A DNA stretch of 64,000 bases. It comes from Caprella mutica (taxonomy: Eukaryota; Arthropoda; Malacostraca; Amphipoda; Caprellidae). The translations under genes were made by a program, and so were the position numbers. Numbering within the stretch: the first letter of the stretch is position 1; each line of letters starts with the position of its first letter. The DNA lies in contig CANNZV010001051.1 in the NCBI GenBank assembly GCA_947561585.1, forward strand, positions 62,001 through 126,000, given 5' to 3'. Of this stretch, positions 38,234 through 51,503 are shown in pieces. A model generated the notes under the pieces. The model saw only the letters and a program-made list of their open reading frames with translations. It did no database searches and was not told the origin of the DNA.

Positions 38234-41200
38234 TAGAACTGATGTCAGTCACTAGAACTACTGTCAGTCACAAGAACTACTGTCAGTCACAAGAACTACT
38301 GTCAGTCACAAGAACTACTGTCAGTCACAAGAACTACTGTCAGTCACTAGAACTACTGTCAGTCACTAGAACTACTGTCAGTCACCAGAACTACTGTCAG
38401 TCACTAAAACTACTGTCAGTCACAAGAACTACTGTCAGTCACTAGAACTGATGTCAGTCACTAGAACTACTGTCAGTCACTAGAACTACTGTCAGTCACT
38501 AGAACTGATGTCAGTCACTAGAACTACTGTCAGTCACTAGAACTACTGTCAGTCACAAGAACTACTGTCAGTCACTAGAACTACTGTCAGTCACTCGAAC
38601 TACTGTCAGTCACAAGAACTACTGTCAGTCACTAGAACTGATGTCAGTCACTAGGACTACTGTCAGTCACTAGAACTAATGTCAGTCACTAGAACTACTG
38701 TCAGTCACTAGAACTAATGTCAGTCACTAGAACTGATGTCAGTCACTAGAACTACTGTCAGTCACTAGAACTGATGTCAGTCACTAGAACTGATGTCAGT
38801 CACTAGAACTACTGTCAGTCACTAGAACTACTGTCAGTCACTAGAACTACTGTCAGTCACTAGAACTACTGTCAGTCACTAGAACTAATGTCAGTCACTA
38901 GAACTAATGTCAGTCACTAGAACTACTGTCAGTCACTAGAACTAATGTCAGTCACTAGAACTGATGTCAGTCACTAGGACTACTGTCAGTCACTAGAACT
39001 AATGTCAGTCACTAGAACTACTGTCAGTCACTAGAACTACTGTCAGTCACTAGAACTACTGTCAGTCACTAGAACTGATGTCAGTCACTAGAACTGATGT
39101 CAGTCACTAGAACTACTGTCAGTCACTAGAACTACTGTCAGTCACAAGAACTACTGTCAGTCACTAGAACTACTGTCAGTCACTAGAACTACTGTCAGTC
39201 ACTCGAACTACTGTCAGTCACAAGAACTACTGTCAGTCACTAGAACTGATGTCAGTCACTAGGACTACTGTCAGTCACTAGAACTAATGTCAGTCACTAG
39301 AACTACTGTCAGTCACTAGAACTGATGTCAGTCACTAGAACTGATGTCAGTCACTAGAACTACTGTCAGTCACTAGAACTACTGTCAGTCACTAGAACTA
39401 CTGTCAGTCACTAGAACTACTGTCAGTCACCAGAACTACTGTCAGTCACCAGAACTAATGTCAGTCACCAGAACTGATGTCAGTCACTAGAACTACTGTC
39501 AGTCACTAGAACTACTGTCAGTCACTAGAACTACTGTCAGTCACTAGAACTACTGTCAGTCACTAGAACTAATGTCAGTCACTAGAACTACTGTCAGTCA
39601 CTAGAACTAATGTCAGTCACTAGAACTGATGTCAGTCACTAGAACTACTGTCAGTCACTAGAACTGATGTCAGTCACTAGAACTACTGTCAGTCACTAGA
39701 ACTACTGTCAGTCACTAGAACTACTGTCAGTCACTAGAACTACTGTCAGTCACTAGAACTAATGTCAGTCACTAGAACTAATGTCAGTCACTAGAACTAC
39801 TGTCAGTCACTAGAACTGATGTCAGTCACTAGAACTGATGTCAGTCACTAGAACTACTGTCAGTCACTAGAACTACTGTCAGTCACTAGAACTACTGTCA
39901 GGCACTAGAACTACTGTCAGTCACCAGAACTACTGTCAGTCACTAGAACTACTGTCAGTCACTAGAACTACTGTCAGTCACTAGAACTACTGTCAGTCAC
40001 TAGAACTAATGTCAGTCACTAGAACTACTGTCAGTCACTAGAACTAATGTCAGTCACTAGAACTACTGTCAGTCACCAGAACTAATGTCAGTCACTAGAA
40101 CTAATGTCAGTCACTAGAACTAATGTCAGTCACTAGAACTACTGTCAGTCACTAGAACTAATGTCAGTCACTAGAACTGATGTCAGTCACTAGAACTACT
40201 GTCAGTCACTAGAACTACTGTCAGTCACTAGAACTACTGTCAGTCACTAGAACTACTGTCAGTCACTAGAACTACTGTCAGTCACCAGAACTACTGTCAG
40301 TCACCAGAACTAATGTCAGTCACTAGAACTGATGTCAGTCACTAGAACTACTGTCAGTCACTAGAACTACTGTCAGTCACTAGAACTACTGTCAGTCACT
40401 AGAACTACTGTCAGTCACTAGAACTAATGTCAGTCACTAGAACTAATGTCAGTCACTAGAACTACTGTCAGTCACTAGAACTACTGTCAGTCACTAGAAC
40501 TAATGTCAGTCACTAGAACTGATGTCAGTCACTAGAACTACTGTCAGTCACTAGAACTGATGTCAGTCACTAGAACTACTGTCAGTCACTAGAACTACTG
40601 TCAGTCACTAGAACTACTGTCAGTCACTAGAACTACTGTCAGTCACTAGAACTACTGTCAGTCACTAGAACTAATGTCAGTCACTAGAACTGATGTCAGT
40701 CACTAGAACTACTGTCAGTCACTAGAACTACTGTCAGTCACTAGAACTACTGTCAGTCACTAGAACTACTGTCAGTCACTAGAACTACTGTCAGTCACTA
40801 GAACTACTGTCAGTCACTAGAACTACTGTCAGTCACCAGAACTACTGTCAGTCACTAGAACTAATGTCAGTCACTAGAACTGATGTCAGTCACTAGAACT
40901 ACTGTCAGTCACTAGAACTACTGTCAGTCACTAGAACTACTGTCAGTCACTAGAACTACTGTCAGTCACCAGAACTACTGTCAGTCACCAGAACTAATGT
41001 CAGTCACTAGAACTGATGTCAGTCACTAGAACTACTGTCAGTCACTAGAACTACTGTCAGTCACTAGAACTACTGTCAGTCACTAGAACTACTGTCAGTC
41101 ACCAGAACTAATGTCAGTCACCAGAACTGATGTCAGTCACTAGAACTAATGTCAGTCACTAGAACTGATGTCAGTCACTAGAACTACTGTCAGTCACAAG

Positions 41201-42302
41201 AACTGATGTCAGTCACTAGAACTACTGTCAGGCACTAGAACTACTGTCAGTCACTAGAACTAATGTCAGTCACTAGAACTACTGTCAGTCACTAGAACTA
41301 CTGTCAGTCACTAGAACTACTGTCAGTCACCAGAACTACTGTCAGTCACTAGAACTACTGTCAGTCACCAGAACTAATGTCAGTCACTAGAACTGATGTC
41401 AGTCACTAGAACTACTGTCAGTCACTAGAACTACTGTCAGTCACAAAAACTACTGTCAGTCACTAGAACTACTGTCAGTCACCAGAACTAATGTCAGTCA
41501 CTAGAACTGATGTCAGTCACTAGAACTACTGTCAGTCACAAGAACAACTGTCAGTCACTAGAACTACTGTCAGTCACTAGAACTACTGTCAGTCACTAGA
41601 ACTACTGTCAGTCACTAGAACTGATGTCAGTCACTAGAACTACTGTCAGTCACTAGAACTACTGTCAGTCACCAGAACTAATGTCAGTCACTAGAACTGA
41701 TGTCAGTCACTAGAACTACTGTCAGTCACAAGAACTGATGTCAGTCACTAGAACTACTGTCAGTCACTAGAACTACTGTCAGTCACTAGAACTAATGTCA
41801 GTCACTAGAACTACTGTCAGTCACTAGAACTACTGTCAGTCACTAGAACTACTGTCAGTCACTAGAACTACTGTCAGTCACTAGAACTACTGTCAGTCAC
41901 TAGAACTACTGTCAGTCACTAGAACTGATGTCAGTCACTAGAACTACTGTCAGTTACAAGAACTAATGTCAGTCACTAGAACTACTGTCAGTCACAAGAA
42001 CTAATGTCAGTCACTAGAACTGATGTCAGTCACTAGAACTACTGTCAGTCACTAGAACTACTGCCAGTCACTAGAACTACTGTCAGTCACTAGAGCTACT
42101 ATCAGTCACCAGAACTACTGCCAGTCACTAGAACTACTGTCAGTCACTAGAGCTACTATCAGTCACCAGAACTACTGTCAGTCACTAGAACTACTGTCAG
42201 TCACTAGAACCACTGTCAGTCACTAGAACTAATGTCAGTCACCAGAACTACTGCCAGTCACTAGAACTACTGCCAGTCACTAGAACTACTGCCAGTCACT
42301 CG
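38234..42302. repeat. 19-bp tandem array, about 214 copies (4.1 kb)
   Basis: The unit is actagaactactgtcagtc. One internal dinucleotide exists in three states (actactg, actgatg, actaatg), and the linker varies as cactag, cacaag or caccag. The order of variants is irregular, with repeated blocks. It is the longest array in the window. Confidence 0.97.
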
Positions 42303-42744
42303 AGGCATAGATTTTACTGTCCATTAATTTGCTTCTTTAGCACTAAAGTCAAGTCTTGGCATTTTGGACTTAGTTTCCTTCTGAACTATATAAGTCTGAC
42401 CCAATCTTCATGTAACTACGAAATATTCAGTATTATTCGAACATTTAAAGGAAGAAATGCAAACTTATTGAAGAACTGAAGAGTACAGAAAATATGCATT
42501 ATTTACATTAGAATAAAAATATGCATTAGATATTCTAATTAAGTAACTAAGAGAAAAGTCTAGAGAGAGTATATGTACATAGGGGGGGGAGGGGGTAAAA
42601 TACCCCAATTAGTGAGTGGTGTAAATGTGACAACAACACACCTGAGTGTGTCAGTCTGTAGTGATGTTACACTGGTAATAGTATTCATCGTATTGTGTAG
42701 TATTATGTAGAGCAAGAGAGGGTATGCAGAAAAGCTACTGCGTG
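42303..42744. other. AT-rich spacer
   Basis: Includes a G-run at 42582 and the degraded coding-like repeat atgcagaaaagctactgcgt at 42723. No gene seen. Confidence 0.5.
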
Positions 42745-42866
42745 TTTAAGTTAATATTATTCTATGATACCTACAGGTATCATGGAATTAAAATTAAATA
42801 TTAAATGTATAGTTTTTTCTTATATGACCGAAGATGTGAAACTAACCGATAATTCGTAACTAACCC
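42745..42866. mobile_element. MITE, GGGTAAGTTC family, truncated copy 4
   Basis: Only the right arm and the central hairpin (gatacctacaggtatc) remain; the right end reads gataattcgtaactaaccc. The left arm is lost. Confidence 0.7.
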
Positions 42867-43365
42867 TTTACTATATCACAGGACATGCCATTAATGAAAC
42901 AGTGCTAATTATTTTACTAAGGTTAAAATGTCTTTGCCATCATTTCGCCTGTAGTAAGTGAAACCACCAACAGTATGTCCGTCCCTCTAGAGGTACACAC
43001 ACCAGCTGCTGGCTTTCATTGCTAGCATGTGCTGTGCTAATCCTACGGAAGTTACCTAATTAATTAAAGAAAAAAAGGATGCAAAAACTAATGAATGGAG
43101 CTGTGTGATAGTACATAATAACGATCTACATACATACGGCATTACGGGGATACGTTCACTATTATTATACGAATTTAAAAATGACTTCGGTTACAAAGTT
43201 TGAATAATTTCCATGGTGATTAAATCGCCATAATCCACAAGAATAACCAACAAAATTATAATGCTTAAAAATCAGTACAATGTTATATATTTCACAGCTA
43301 AATTAATCATTGAACAATGAATATAAATATTTTTGTATTTTGGTAATTGATAACTAATGAAAAGT
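42867..43365. other. AT-rich spacer
   Basis: Nothing recognised. Confidence 0.5.
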
Positions 43366-44063
43366 GTACTGGTTAACACTGTACTGGTTAACACTGTACT
43401 AGTTAACACTGTACTGGTTAACACTGTACTGGTTAACACTGTACTGGTTAACACTGTTCTGGTTAACACTGTTCTGGTTAACACTGTACTAGTTAACACT
43501 GTAATGGTTAACACTGTACTGGTTAACACTGTACTGGTTAACACTGTACTGGTTAACACTGTACTGGTTAACACTGTACTGGTTAACACTGTACTGGTTA
43601 ACACTGTACTGGTTAACACTGTACTGGTTAACACTGTACTGGTTAACACTGTACTGGTTAACACTGTACTGGTTAACACTGTACTAGTTAACACTGTACT
43701 GGTTAACACTGTACTGGTTAACACTGTACTGGTTAACACTGTACTGGTTAACACTGTACTGGTTAACACTGTACTGGTTAACACAGTACTGGTTAACACT
43801 GTACTGGTTAACACTGTACTGGTTAACACTGTACTAGTTAACACTGTACTGGTTAACACTGTACTGGTTAACACTGTACTGGTTAACACTGTACTGGTCA
43901 ACACTGTACTGGTTAACACTGTACTGGTTAACATTGTACTGGTTAACATTGTACTAGTTAACACTGTACTGGTTAACACTGTACTGGTTAACACTGTACT
44001 GGTTAACACTGTACTGGTTAACACTGTACTGGTTAACACTGTACTGGTTAACACTGTACTGGT
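43366..44063. repeat. 15-bp tandem array, about 46 copies
   Basis: The unit is actggttaacactgt, containing the palindrome GTTAAC. It is almost uniform; open frames on both strands result from the 15-bp period. Confidence 0.97.
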
Positions 44064-44082
44064 ACCTATAACTCCCATCAAT

Positions 44083-45160
44083 GCAATCTTTTCCACCACT
44101 AAATTGGTTATCTTTTGCACCACTAAATTGGTTATCTTTTCCATCACTAAACTGGTTATCTTTTCCATCACTAAACTGGTTATTTTTTCCACCACTAAAT
44201 TGGTTATCTTTTGCACCACTAAATTGGTTATCTTTTCCATCACTAAACTGGTTATTTTTTCCACCACTAAATTGGTTATCTTTTGCACCACTAAATTGGT
44301 TATCTTTTGCACCACTAAATTGGTTATCTTTTCCACCACTAAAATGGTTATCTTTTCCACCGCTAAATTGGTTATCTCTCCACCACTAAATTGGTTATCT
44401 TTTCCATCACTAAATTGGTTATCTTCTCCACCACTAAACTGGTTATCTTTTGCACCACTAAATTGGTTATCTCTCCACCACTAAATTGGTTATCTTTTGC
44501 ACCACTAAATTGGTTATCTTTTCCACCACTAAACTGGTTATCTTTTGCACCACTAAATTGGTTATCTCTCCACCACTAAATTGGTTATCTTTTCCACCAC
44601 TAAACTGGTTATCTTTTGCACCACTAAATTGGTTATCTCTCCACCACTAAATTGGTTATCTCTCCACCACTAAATTGGTTATCTCTTCCACCACTAAACT
44701 GGTTATCTTCTCCACCACTAAACTGGTTATCTTTTGCACCACTAAATTGGTTATCTCTCCACCACTAAATTGGTTATCTCTCCACCACTAAATTGGTTAT
44801 TTTTTCCACCACTAAATTGGTTATTTTTTCCACCACTAAATTGGTTATCTTTTGCACCACTAAATTGGTTATCTTTTGCACCACTAAATTGGTTATCTTT
44901 TGCACCACTAAATTGGTTATCTTTTGCACCACTAAATTGGTTATCTTTTGCACCACTAAATTGGTTATCTCTCCACCACTAAATTGGTTATCTCTCCACC
45001 ACTAAATTGGTTATCTCTCCACCACTAAATTGGTTATCTCTCTACCACTAAATTGGTTATCTTTTGCACCACTAAATTGGTTATCTCTCCACCACTAAAT
45101 TGGTTATCTCTCCACCACTAAATTGGTTATCTCTCCACCACTAAATTGGTTATCTTTTTA
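44083..45160. repeat. 23/24-bp tandem array, about 46 copies
   Basis: Units read accactaaattggttatctt with ttgc, ttcc or ctcc endings; mixed 23- and 24-bp lengths shift the frame. It follows the 15-bp array after a 20-bp gap, and the two share TGGTTA. Confidence 0.97.
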
Positions 45161-46551
45161 TTATGCGTTAATGTGATAATTCAGTCGGAAGTGGAAGCTG
45201 CACAGATTTTTTAGTCGCTATTAATAATAACAGATAATGTTATTAACTAATTACTTTATTAGCGAACATTCGTCTGTAGGACTTAATTACAATGTGCCAC
45301 TGCATAATGCATGTAAAAGAAGTAATTTCTCTATTTAATAATGCTAAACAACAGTTTTGGCAGTGGAATATAGTATGTATTTCGTCATTAATTTTGTGAA
45401 TTAATAAATAGAAACTGTACTACTTTATATAATTAAGTGTAGAGAGCACAGTTAAGAACATAGCTATAGGAAAGCATAATTAATGATAATGTTCATTAGT
45501 GGCTTCAAAGTGTGAGCCAAATACATTATTAGTGATTAACTAATTTTCGTGTTTACATTAAAATATATCATTATTCAAGTGAACTCGCACAGCTCCATTC
45601 ATTAGTCTATTTAATTTATCTATACATAGTTTCTTCTTTAGTTATGTCTAAAAACACTAGGACTATAAAGTCTCCCATTTGGACAGTGTTCATCACCAGT
45701 GTTCACAAGCATGTAGATGTTCACTCGAGTCCCCGCAAGGTACTAACAGTAATATCTAATTTAGGAGACATCAGCTAAGGAGTAAGCAAGGCATGTAATT
45801 ACCCCTTCACATTAACAATGCAATTAACAACTAAAATACTTCAAAGATGAAGAGTTCATTTATCAGAACCAGCTGAGCTTTTACGAAAGTTTGTGTGGAA
45901 TTATTTCTCGTGTGCTAAAAAAAATGCACCACATTTACCGATTGGAGTCATAGAAAAATGAGAAATATTTTATAAACTGATTTGGGAAATTAGAGTTTTT
46001 TAGAATATTTACTTTAATATTTAGAAATATTCTCCTCCAATAATAATTGCATGCATTGAAATTAGAAGTACATTTTCTCAAACCAAACCAGTGTGTTAAC
46101 ATCTACTTCATGTGAACTATAGAGAAAAATACTATATGTAACTAGCAGCCATTGGCCAATGACAACTAGTTATGACCCCCCCCCTCCCCCGGGGGTTAAT
46201 TAGCTGTCACACACAGCAGTGACACTCATGTCAGGTGAAGTAACGTGATAGTGTGACACACTGAGGGTAAGCAAGATGAGTAACACTAGAGTGAGGGATT
46301 AAGGCATTAGTGACCTATGTGATCACTGTCACTGTGAGATGACTTACAAAAGATACTAGTAATCAATTGGTCTGTTAACTGGTACAGTAATTATCAGACT
46401 AAACTATAGACTATCTGATAGAGAGATGCACATCCACAGTGTTAGATGATATGCTACATTAATGCAATGAACTACCTAGAGACTGTCAAAAGAATTAACT
46501 TTAGTAGGGGTATAACGTCTGCTTCGGAACAAAAGGAATATCACTGACGTC
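45161..46551. other. AT-rich DNA without recognised genes
   Basis: A run of C then G is at 46176-46195. No exon or RNA was recognised. Confidence 0.5.
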
Positions 46552-46740
46552 AAAAAGAAATTAAGTAAAAGGAACTGGAAGAAACAGTCAAAAAGGAAAG
46601 TGGCAATGTGACAATGGATGCAGAAAAGCTACTTCGTGAATGCAGTCACTTATCAACAAATGATACGAAAAAGGACACAAGAAGGATGGAAGAGGAAAAT
46701 GAAGAGGTGATAGTAAATGAAGCCTACCAGTCTACCTAAC
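46552..46740 (+). repeat. Dispersed coding-like repeat, most intact copy
   Basis: The plus frame is open through KELEETVKKESGNVTMDAEK, LLRECSHLSTNDTKKD, MEEENEEVIVNEAYQST, then TAA at about 46738. Charged, helix-like. No family recognised. As diverged copies exist at 8365 and 42723, it may be a transposon or retrogene fragment, or an exon. Confidence 0.4.
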
Positions 46741-46874
46741 ACAAAAACTTAAGAGCTCGTAGTTGAAGGTTGAGTTGTCACTGCATCACCACCCATCAAA
46801 CATTTACCTCCTCAGTTCAAGATACAAGCTGAGGCACCACCTAGAGTCGTAAAGTTAAGTATTTTGAAGTTAAC

Positions 46875-48455
46875 CGCCACGCCTCTGACGCTACTCAGCA
46901 GTTAATAGCAGCGCCTATAAAGCTACTCAGCAGTTAATAGCAGCGCCTTTGACGCTACTCAGCAGTTAATAGCAGCGCCTCTGACGCTACTCAGCAGCTA
47001 ATAGCAGCGCCTCTGACGCTACTCCGCAGTTAATAGCAGCGCCTCTGACGCTACTCAGCAGCTAATAGCAGCGCCTCTGACGCTACTCAGCAGTTAATAG
47101 CAGCGCCTCTGACGCTACTCAGCAGCTAATAGCAGCGCCTCTGACGCTACTCCGCAGTTAATAGCAGCGCCTCTGACGCTACTCAGCAGTTAATAGCAGC
47201 GCCTCTGACGCTACTCAGCAGCTAATAGCAGCGCCTCTGACGCTACTCCGCAGTTAATAGCAGCGCCTCTGACGCTACTCAGCAGATAATAGCAGCGCCT
47301 CTGACGCTACTCAGCAGTTAATAGCAGCGCCTCTGACGCTACTCAGCAGTTTATAGCAGCGCCTCAGCAGTTTATAGCAGCGTGTCAGCAGTTTATAGCA
47401 GCGTGTCAGCAGTTTATAGCAGCGCCTCTGACGCTACTCAGCAGTTAATAGCAGCGCCTCTGACGCTACTCAGCAGTTAATAGCAGCGCCTCAGCAGTTT
47501 ATAGCAGCGCCTCAGCAGTTTATAGCAGCGTGTCAGCAGTTTATAGCAGCGTGTCAGCAGTTTATAGCAGCGTGTCAGCAGTTTATAGCAGCGCCTCAGC
47601 AGTTTATAGCAGCGCCTCAGCAGTTTATAGCAGCGCCTCAGCAGTTTATAGCAGCGCCTCAGCAGTTTATAGCAGCGCCTCAGCAGTTTATAGCAGCGCC
47701 TCAGCAGTTTATAGCAGCGCCTCAGCAGTTTATAGCAGCGCCTCAGCAGTTTATAGCAGCGCCTCAGCAGTTTATAGCAGCGCCTCGGCAGTTTATAGCA
47801 GCGCCTCAGCAGTTTATAGCAGCGCCTCAGCAGTTTATAGCAGCGTGTCAGCAGTTTATAGCAGCGTGTCAGCAGTTTATAGCAGCGTGTCAGCAGTTTA
47901 TAGCAGCGTGTCAGCAGTTTATAGCAGCGTGTCAGCAGTTTATAGCAGCGTGTCAGCAGTTTAAAGCAGCGTGTCAGCAGTTTATAGCAGCGCCTCAGCA
48001 GTTTATAGCAGCGCCTCAGCAGTTTATAGCAGCGCCTCAGCAGTTTATAGCAGCGCCTCAGCAGTTTATAGCAGCGTGTCAGCAGTTTATAGCAGCGTGT
48101 CAGCAGTTTATAGCAGCGCCTCAGCAGTTTATAGCAGCGTGTCAGCAGTTTATAGCAGCGTGTCAGCAGTTTAAAGCAGCGTGTCAGCAGTTTATAGCAG
48201 CGCCTCAGCAGTTTATAGCAGCGCCTCAGCAGTTTATAGCAGCGCCTCAGCAGTTTATAGCAGCGTGTCAGCAGTTTATAGCAGCATGTCAGCAGTTTAT
48301 AGCAGCGTGTCAGCAGTTTATAGCAGCGTGTCAGCAGTTTAAAGCAGCGTGTCAGCAGTTTATAGCAGCGCCTCAGCAGTTTATAGCAGCGCCTCAGCAG
48401 TTTATAGCAGCGCCTCAGCAGTTTATAGCAGCGTGTCAGCAGTTTATAGCAGCGC
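46875..48455. repeat. Mixed 32-bp and 21-bp tandem array
   Basis: The first part (to about 47480) has 32-bp units with gcgcctctgacgctactcag. The second has 21-bp units, cagcgcctcagcagtttata, or with gtgtcag. The 21-mer equals the 32-mer minus 11 bp (ctgacgctact). Open frames here (SAVYSSA) are artefacts. Confidence 0.96.
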
Positions 48456-49171
48456 AGTGTTCCCAGGTAATTTGCTTTGGGTCGCTTCCTCTGTTTCTTA
48501 CGATCTCTGTTATGGGGAATAAAATTCGGAGAGGCAAAGATGATACACTTAGGGACTTGAGGTCAATTTTGAAGGTAAATGTACAGGCCTGCAGTCACCT
48601 CAGCATCATTTTACTGCTTTGCAATAGAAAAGTAAATAGACAGCGCGTAACAGGCAAATGATACGCAAAAACTAGTAATCATTTTGGTAACTTCAAAATG
48701 TTTTTAATAGCATTGGCGGCACTTTATTTGAACATATAAACCCACGAAATGAAATTATAAAATAAATGCCGCTTTGATAAAAAACATTACAAGTTTTATC
48801 GCCCCCGTTATAATATGATACACTGATTACAGTCATTACACCAATAAAACAAGTGATAAGTACTCTCTTTGAAAGCTTTTCTGAATAGTGGTGACTATAT
48901 CAGAGCGGTAAATTAATGAGATGGTGACATCGCTATCTGTTTCTGGTGACACGAAAGTGACATTAGCAAGAGCTGTAAACGAGAGAGCAGGCCTTAGTGT
49001 GGCCTTTAGTGCCACTAATCTTGAGAACAGACCAATTAGAAAACATCACCTCTGTCAATATGTACCTTGTAGTACTACTCTTTTGAAACTACATACAGTT
49101 GTGTGTAACACTAATAAGAAAATGTCAAACATCACAGCTGAGAATTATAGAGGTAACTATTGATTATGTTT
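48456..49171. other. Spacer with an uncalled 80-codon frame
   Basis: AT-rich sequence. An open plus frame at 48921-49163 (MVTSLSVSGDTKVTLARA) has no recognised motif or splice context, so it is not called as a gene. Confidence 0.45.
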
Positions 49172-49757
49172 CAGTGTGTACCAACTGTAGTGTGTACCAA
49201 CTGTAGTGTGTACCAACTGTAGTGTGTACCAACTGTAGTGTGTACCAAATATAGTGTGTACCAACTGTAGTGTGTACCAAATATAGTGTGTACCAACTGT
49301 AGTGTGTACCAACTGTAGTGTGTACCAAATATAGTGTGTACCAACTGTAGTGTGTACCAAATATAGTGTGTACCAACTGTAGTGTGTACCAACTGTAGTG
49401 TGTACCAAATATAGTGTGTACCAACTGTAGTGTGTACCAACTGTAGTGTGTACCAAATATAGTGTGTACCAACTGTAGTGTGTACCAAATATAGTGTGTA
49501 CCAACTGTAGTGTGTACCAACTGTAGTGTGTACCAACTGTAGTGTGTACCAACTGTAGTGTATACCAACTGTAGTGTGTACCAACTGTAGTGTGTACCAA
49601 CTGTAGTGTGTACCAAATATAGTGTGTACCAACTGTAGTGTATACCAACTGTAGTGTGTACCAACTGTAGTGTGTACCAACTGTAGTGTGTACCAACTGT
49701 AGTGTATACCAACTGTAGTGTGTACCAACTGTAGTGTGTACCAACTGTAGTGTGTAC
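49172..49757. repeat. 16-bp tandem array, about 36 copies
   Basis: The unit is tgtgtaccaactgtag; a variant with accaaatatag recurs in patterned order. Confidence 0.97.
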
Positions 49758-49846
49758 CTGTAGCGGTAGGAAAGATATTATTATAGTATTGGGGTGGTAC
49801 AGAGAAATGCTAGTGGAATTACCTTTATTAGCAGTTAGGGTAATGA

Positions 49847-50186
49847 GAAACATGAGCAAGAGGTATGAGAAACATGAGGAAGAGGTATGAGAAACATGAG
49901 GAAGAGGTATGAGAAACATGAGGAAGAGGTATGAGAAACATGAGGAAGAGGTATGAGAAACATGAGGAAGAGGTATGAGAAACATGAGCAAGAGGTATGA
50001 GAAACATGAGCAAGAGGTATGAGAAACATGAGCAAGAGGTATGAGAAACATGAGGAAGAGGTATGAGAAACATGAGCAAGAGGTATGAGAAACATGAGCA
50101 AGAGGTATGAGAAACATGAGCAAGAGGTATGAGAAACATGAGGAAGAGGTATGAGAAACATGAGGAAGAGGTATGAGAAACATGAA
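49847..50186. repeat. 22-bp tandem array, about 15 copies
   Basis: The unit gaggtatgagaaacatgag with caa or gaa endings. It is separated by about 90 bp from the previous array. Confidence 0.96.
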
Positions 50187-50332
50187 TTGCATTATTCAGG
50201 GAGAGCTATTGGAAGACAGTAAAGTTTATGTTATAATTTGCTTTATTTTGACAGTAATAATTTCAATTCTCATCCTCTGATATAATATTACTGCTTTACT
50301 AAATAAGTTTACCCAACAGTTACTCTATGTTC

Positions 50333-50824
50333 CAACAGTATTCCTATGGTATACCCACAGACTATTCCTATGGTATACCCACAGACTATTCCTATGGTAT
50401 ACCCACAGACTATTCCTATGGTATACTCACAGACTATTCCTATGGTATACCCACAGACTATTCCTATGGTATACCCACAGACTATTCCTATGGTATACCC
50501 ACAGACTATTCCTATGGTATACTCACAGACTATTCCTATGGTATACCCACAGACTATTCCTATGGTATACCCACAGACTATTCCTATGGTATATTCACAG
50601 AATATTCCTATGGTATACTCACAGACTATTCCTATGGTATACTCACAGACTATTCCTATGGTATACCCACAGACTATTCCTATGGTATACTCACAGACTA
50701 TTCCTATGGTATACTCACAGACTTTTCCTATGGTATACTCACAGACTATTCCTATGGTATACCCACAGACTATTCCTATGGTATACTCACAGACTTTTCC
50801 TATGGTATATTCACAGAATATTCA
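50333..50824. repeat. 24-bp tandem array, about 20 copies
   Basis: The motif tatggtatacccacagacta plus ttcc, with actcac and attcac variants. Third of three arrays within 1.7 kb. Confidence 0.96.
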
Positions 50825-51322
50825 TCTAACCTAACAATATTTGGTGAGTTTAAGTCAATCAGTCTACTGTACATGCCTAGTCTCTAGATATTCCCTTAGG
50901 AATATTCCCAAACGTTCTCATTCCTAGCATATTCCTGTCTGCTACACACTATTTACTATTCTTTAGAGTGATAGAACATCCTGAGAATACTATCGTCCTA
51001 ACCCTTCACTGGACTATTATCAAAGTCTGATGATTGCTTTTAGAGATGATACATGTAAGTAATTTCAACATCAAATATTTACTTCAATTGAGCTTTTCAT
51101 CTCTTTCAATATTAATCTGACATTAGAATAAATAACGCGAAAAGATGCAGAAAAGTTCTATCCCTAATTTTAACCATGAAATGTTGTGGTGTTGAGTTCA
51201 TTATATTTAGGGGCTAATTTTATTTAAATTGTACCACATACCCACCTAATGGGTACGATTATCTCTCTTCAATTCATTTTCTCACTAGCATATTACCAAC
51301 CTAAATGTTAACTAGTTTACTA
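50825..51322. other. AT-rich spacer
   Basis: No feature recognised before MITE copy 3. Confidence 0.5.
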
Positions 51323-51501
51323 GGGTAAGTTCCGAATTATCGGTCATTTCCACATCTTCTGTCATTTAAGGATTGGTTGAGTAAAAACAACCCGGGTTGG
51401 GTGTTTTCAACTCAACCAATCCCAGTGAAATAAATATTATTATATCGTTTTTTTTTATAAGACCGAAGATGTGGAACTGACCGATAATTCGGAACTTACC
51501 C
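51323..51501. mobile_element. MITE, GGGTAAGTTC family, copy 3
   Basis: Ends are gggtaagttccgaattatcg and gataattcggaacttaccc, flanked by TA (51321-51322, 51502-51503). The centre differs from the other copies and has its own palindrome (ggattggttgagt/actcaaccaatcc). 179 bp. Confidence 0.88.
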
Positions 51502-51503
51502 TA

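Noticed and set aside
38234..42302. CRISPR-like array
   Set aside because: Repeats are directly adjacent with no unique spacers, and the context is eukaryotic.
43366..45160. Long open frames in tandem arrays (also at 3197-5512, 47530-48174, 49164-50192, 50327-50887, 55061-55776, 56622-57209, 59244-62985)
   Set aside because: They follow from unit lengths and stop-free units, overlap on both strands, and have no start context, splice signals or recognised motifs.
48921..49163. 80-codon plus-strand frame
   Set aside because: No recognised motif, no clear splice or promoter context, and length is within chance for this DNA.
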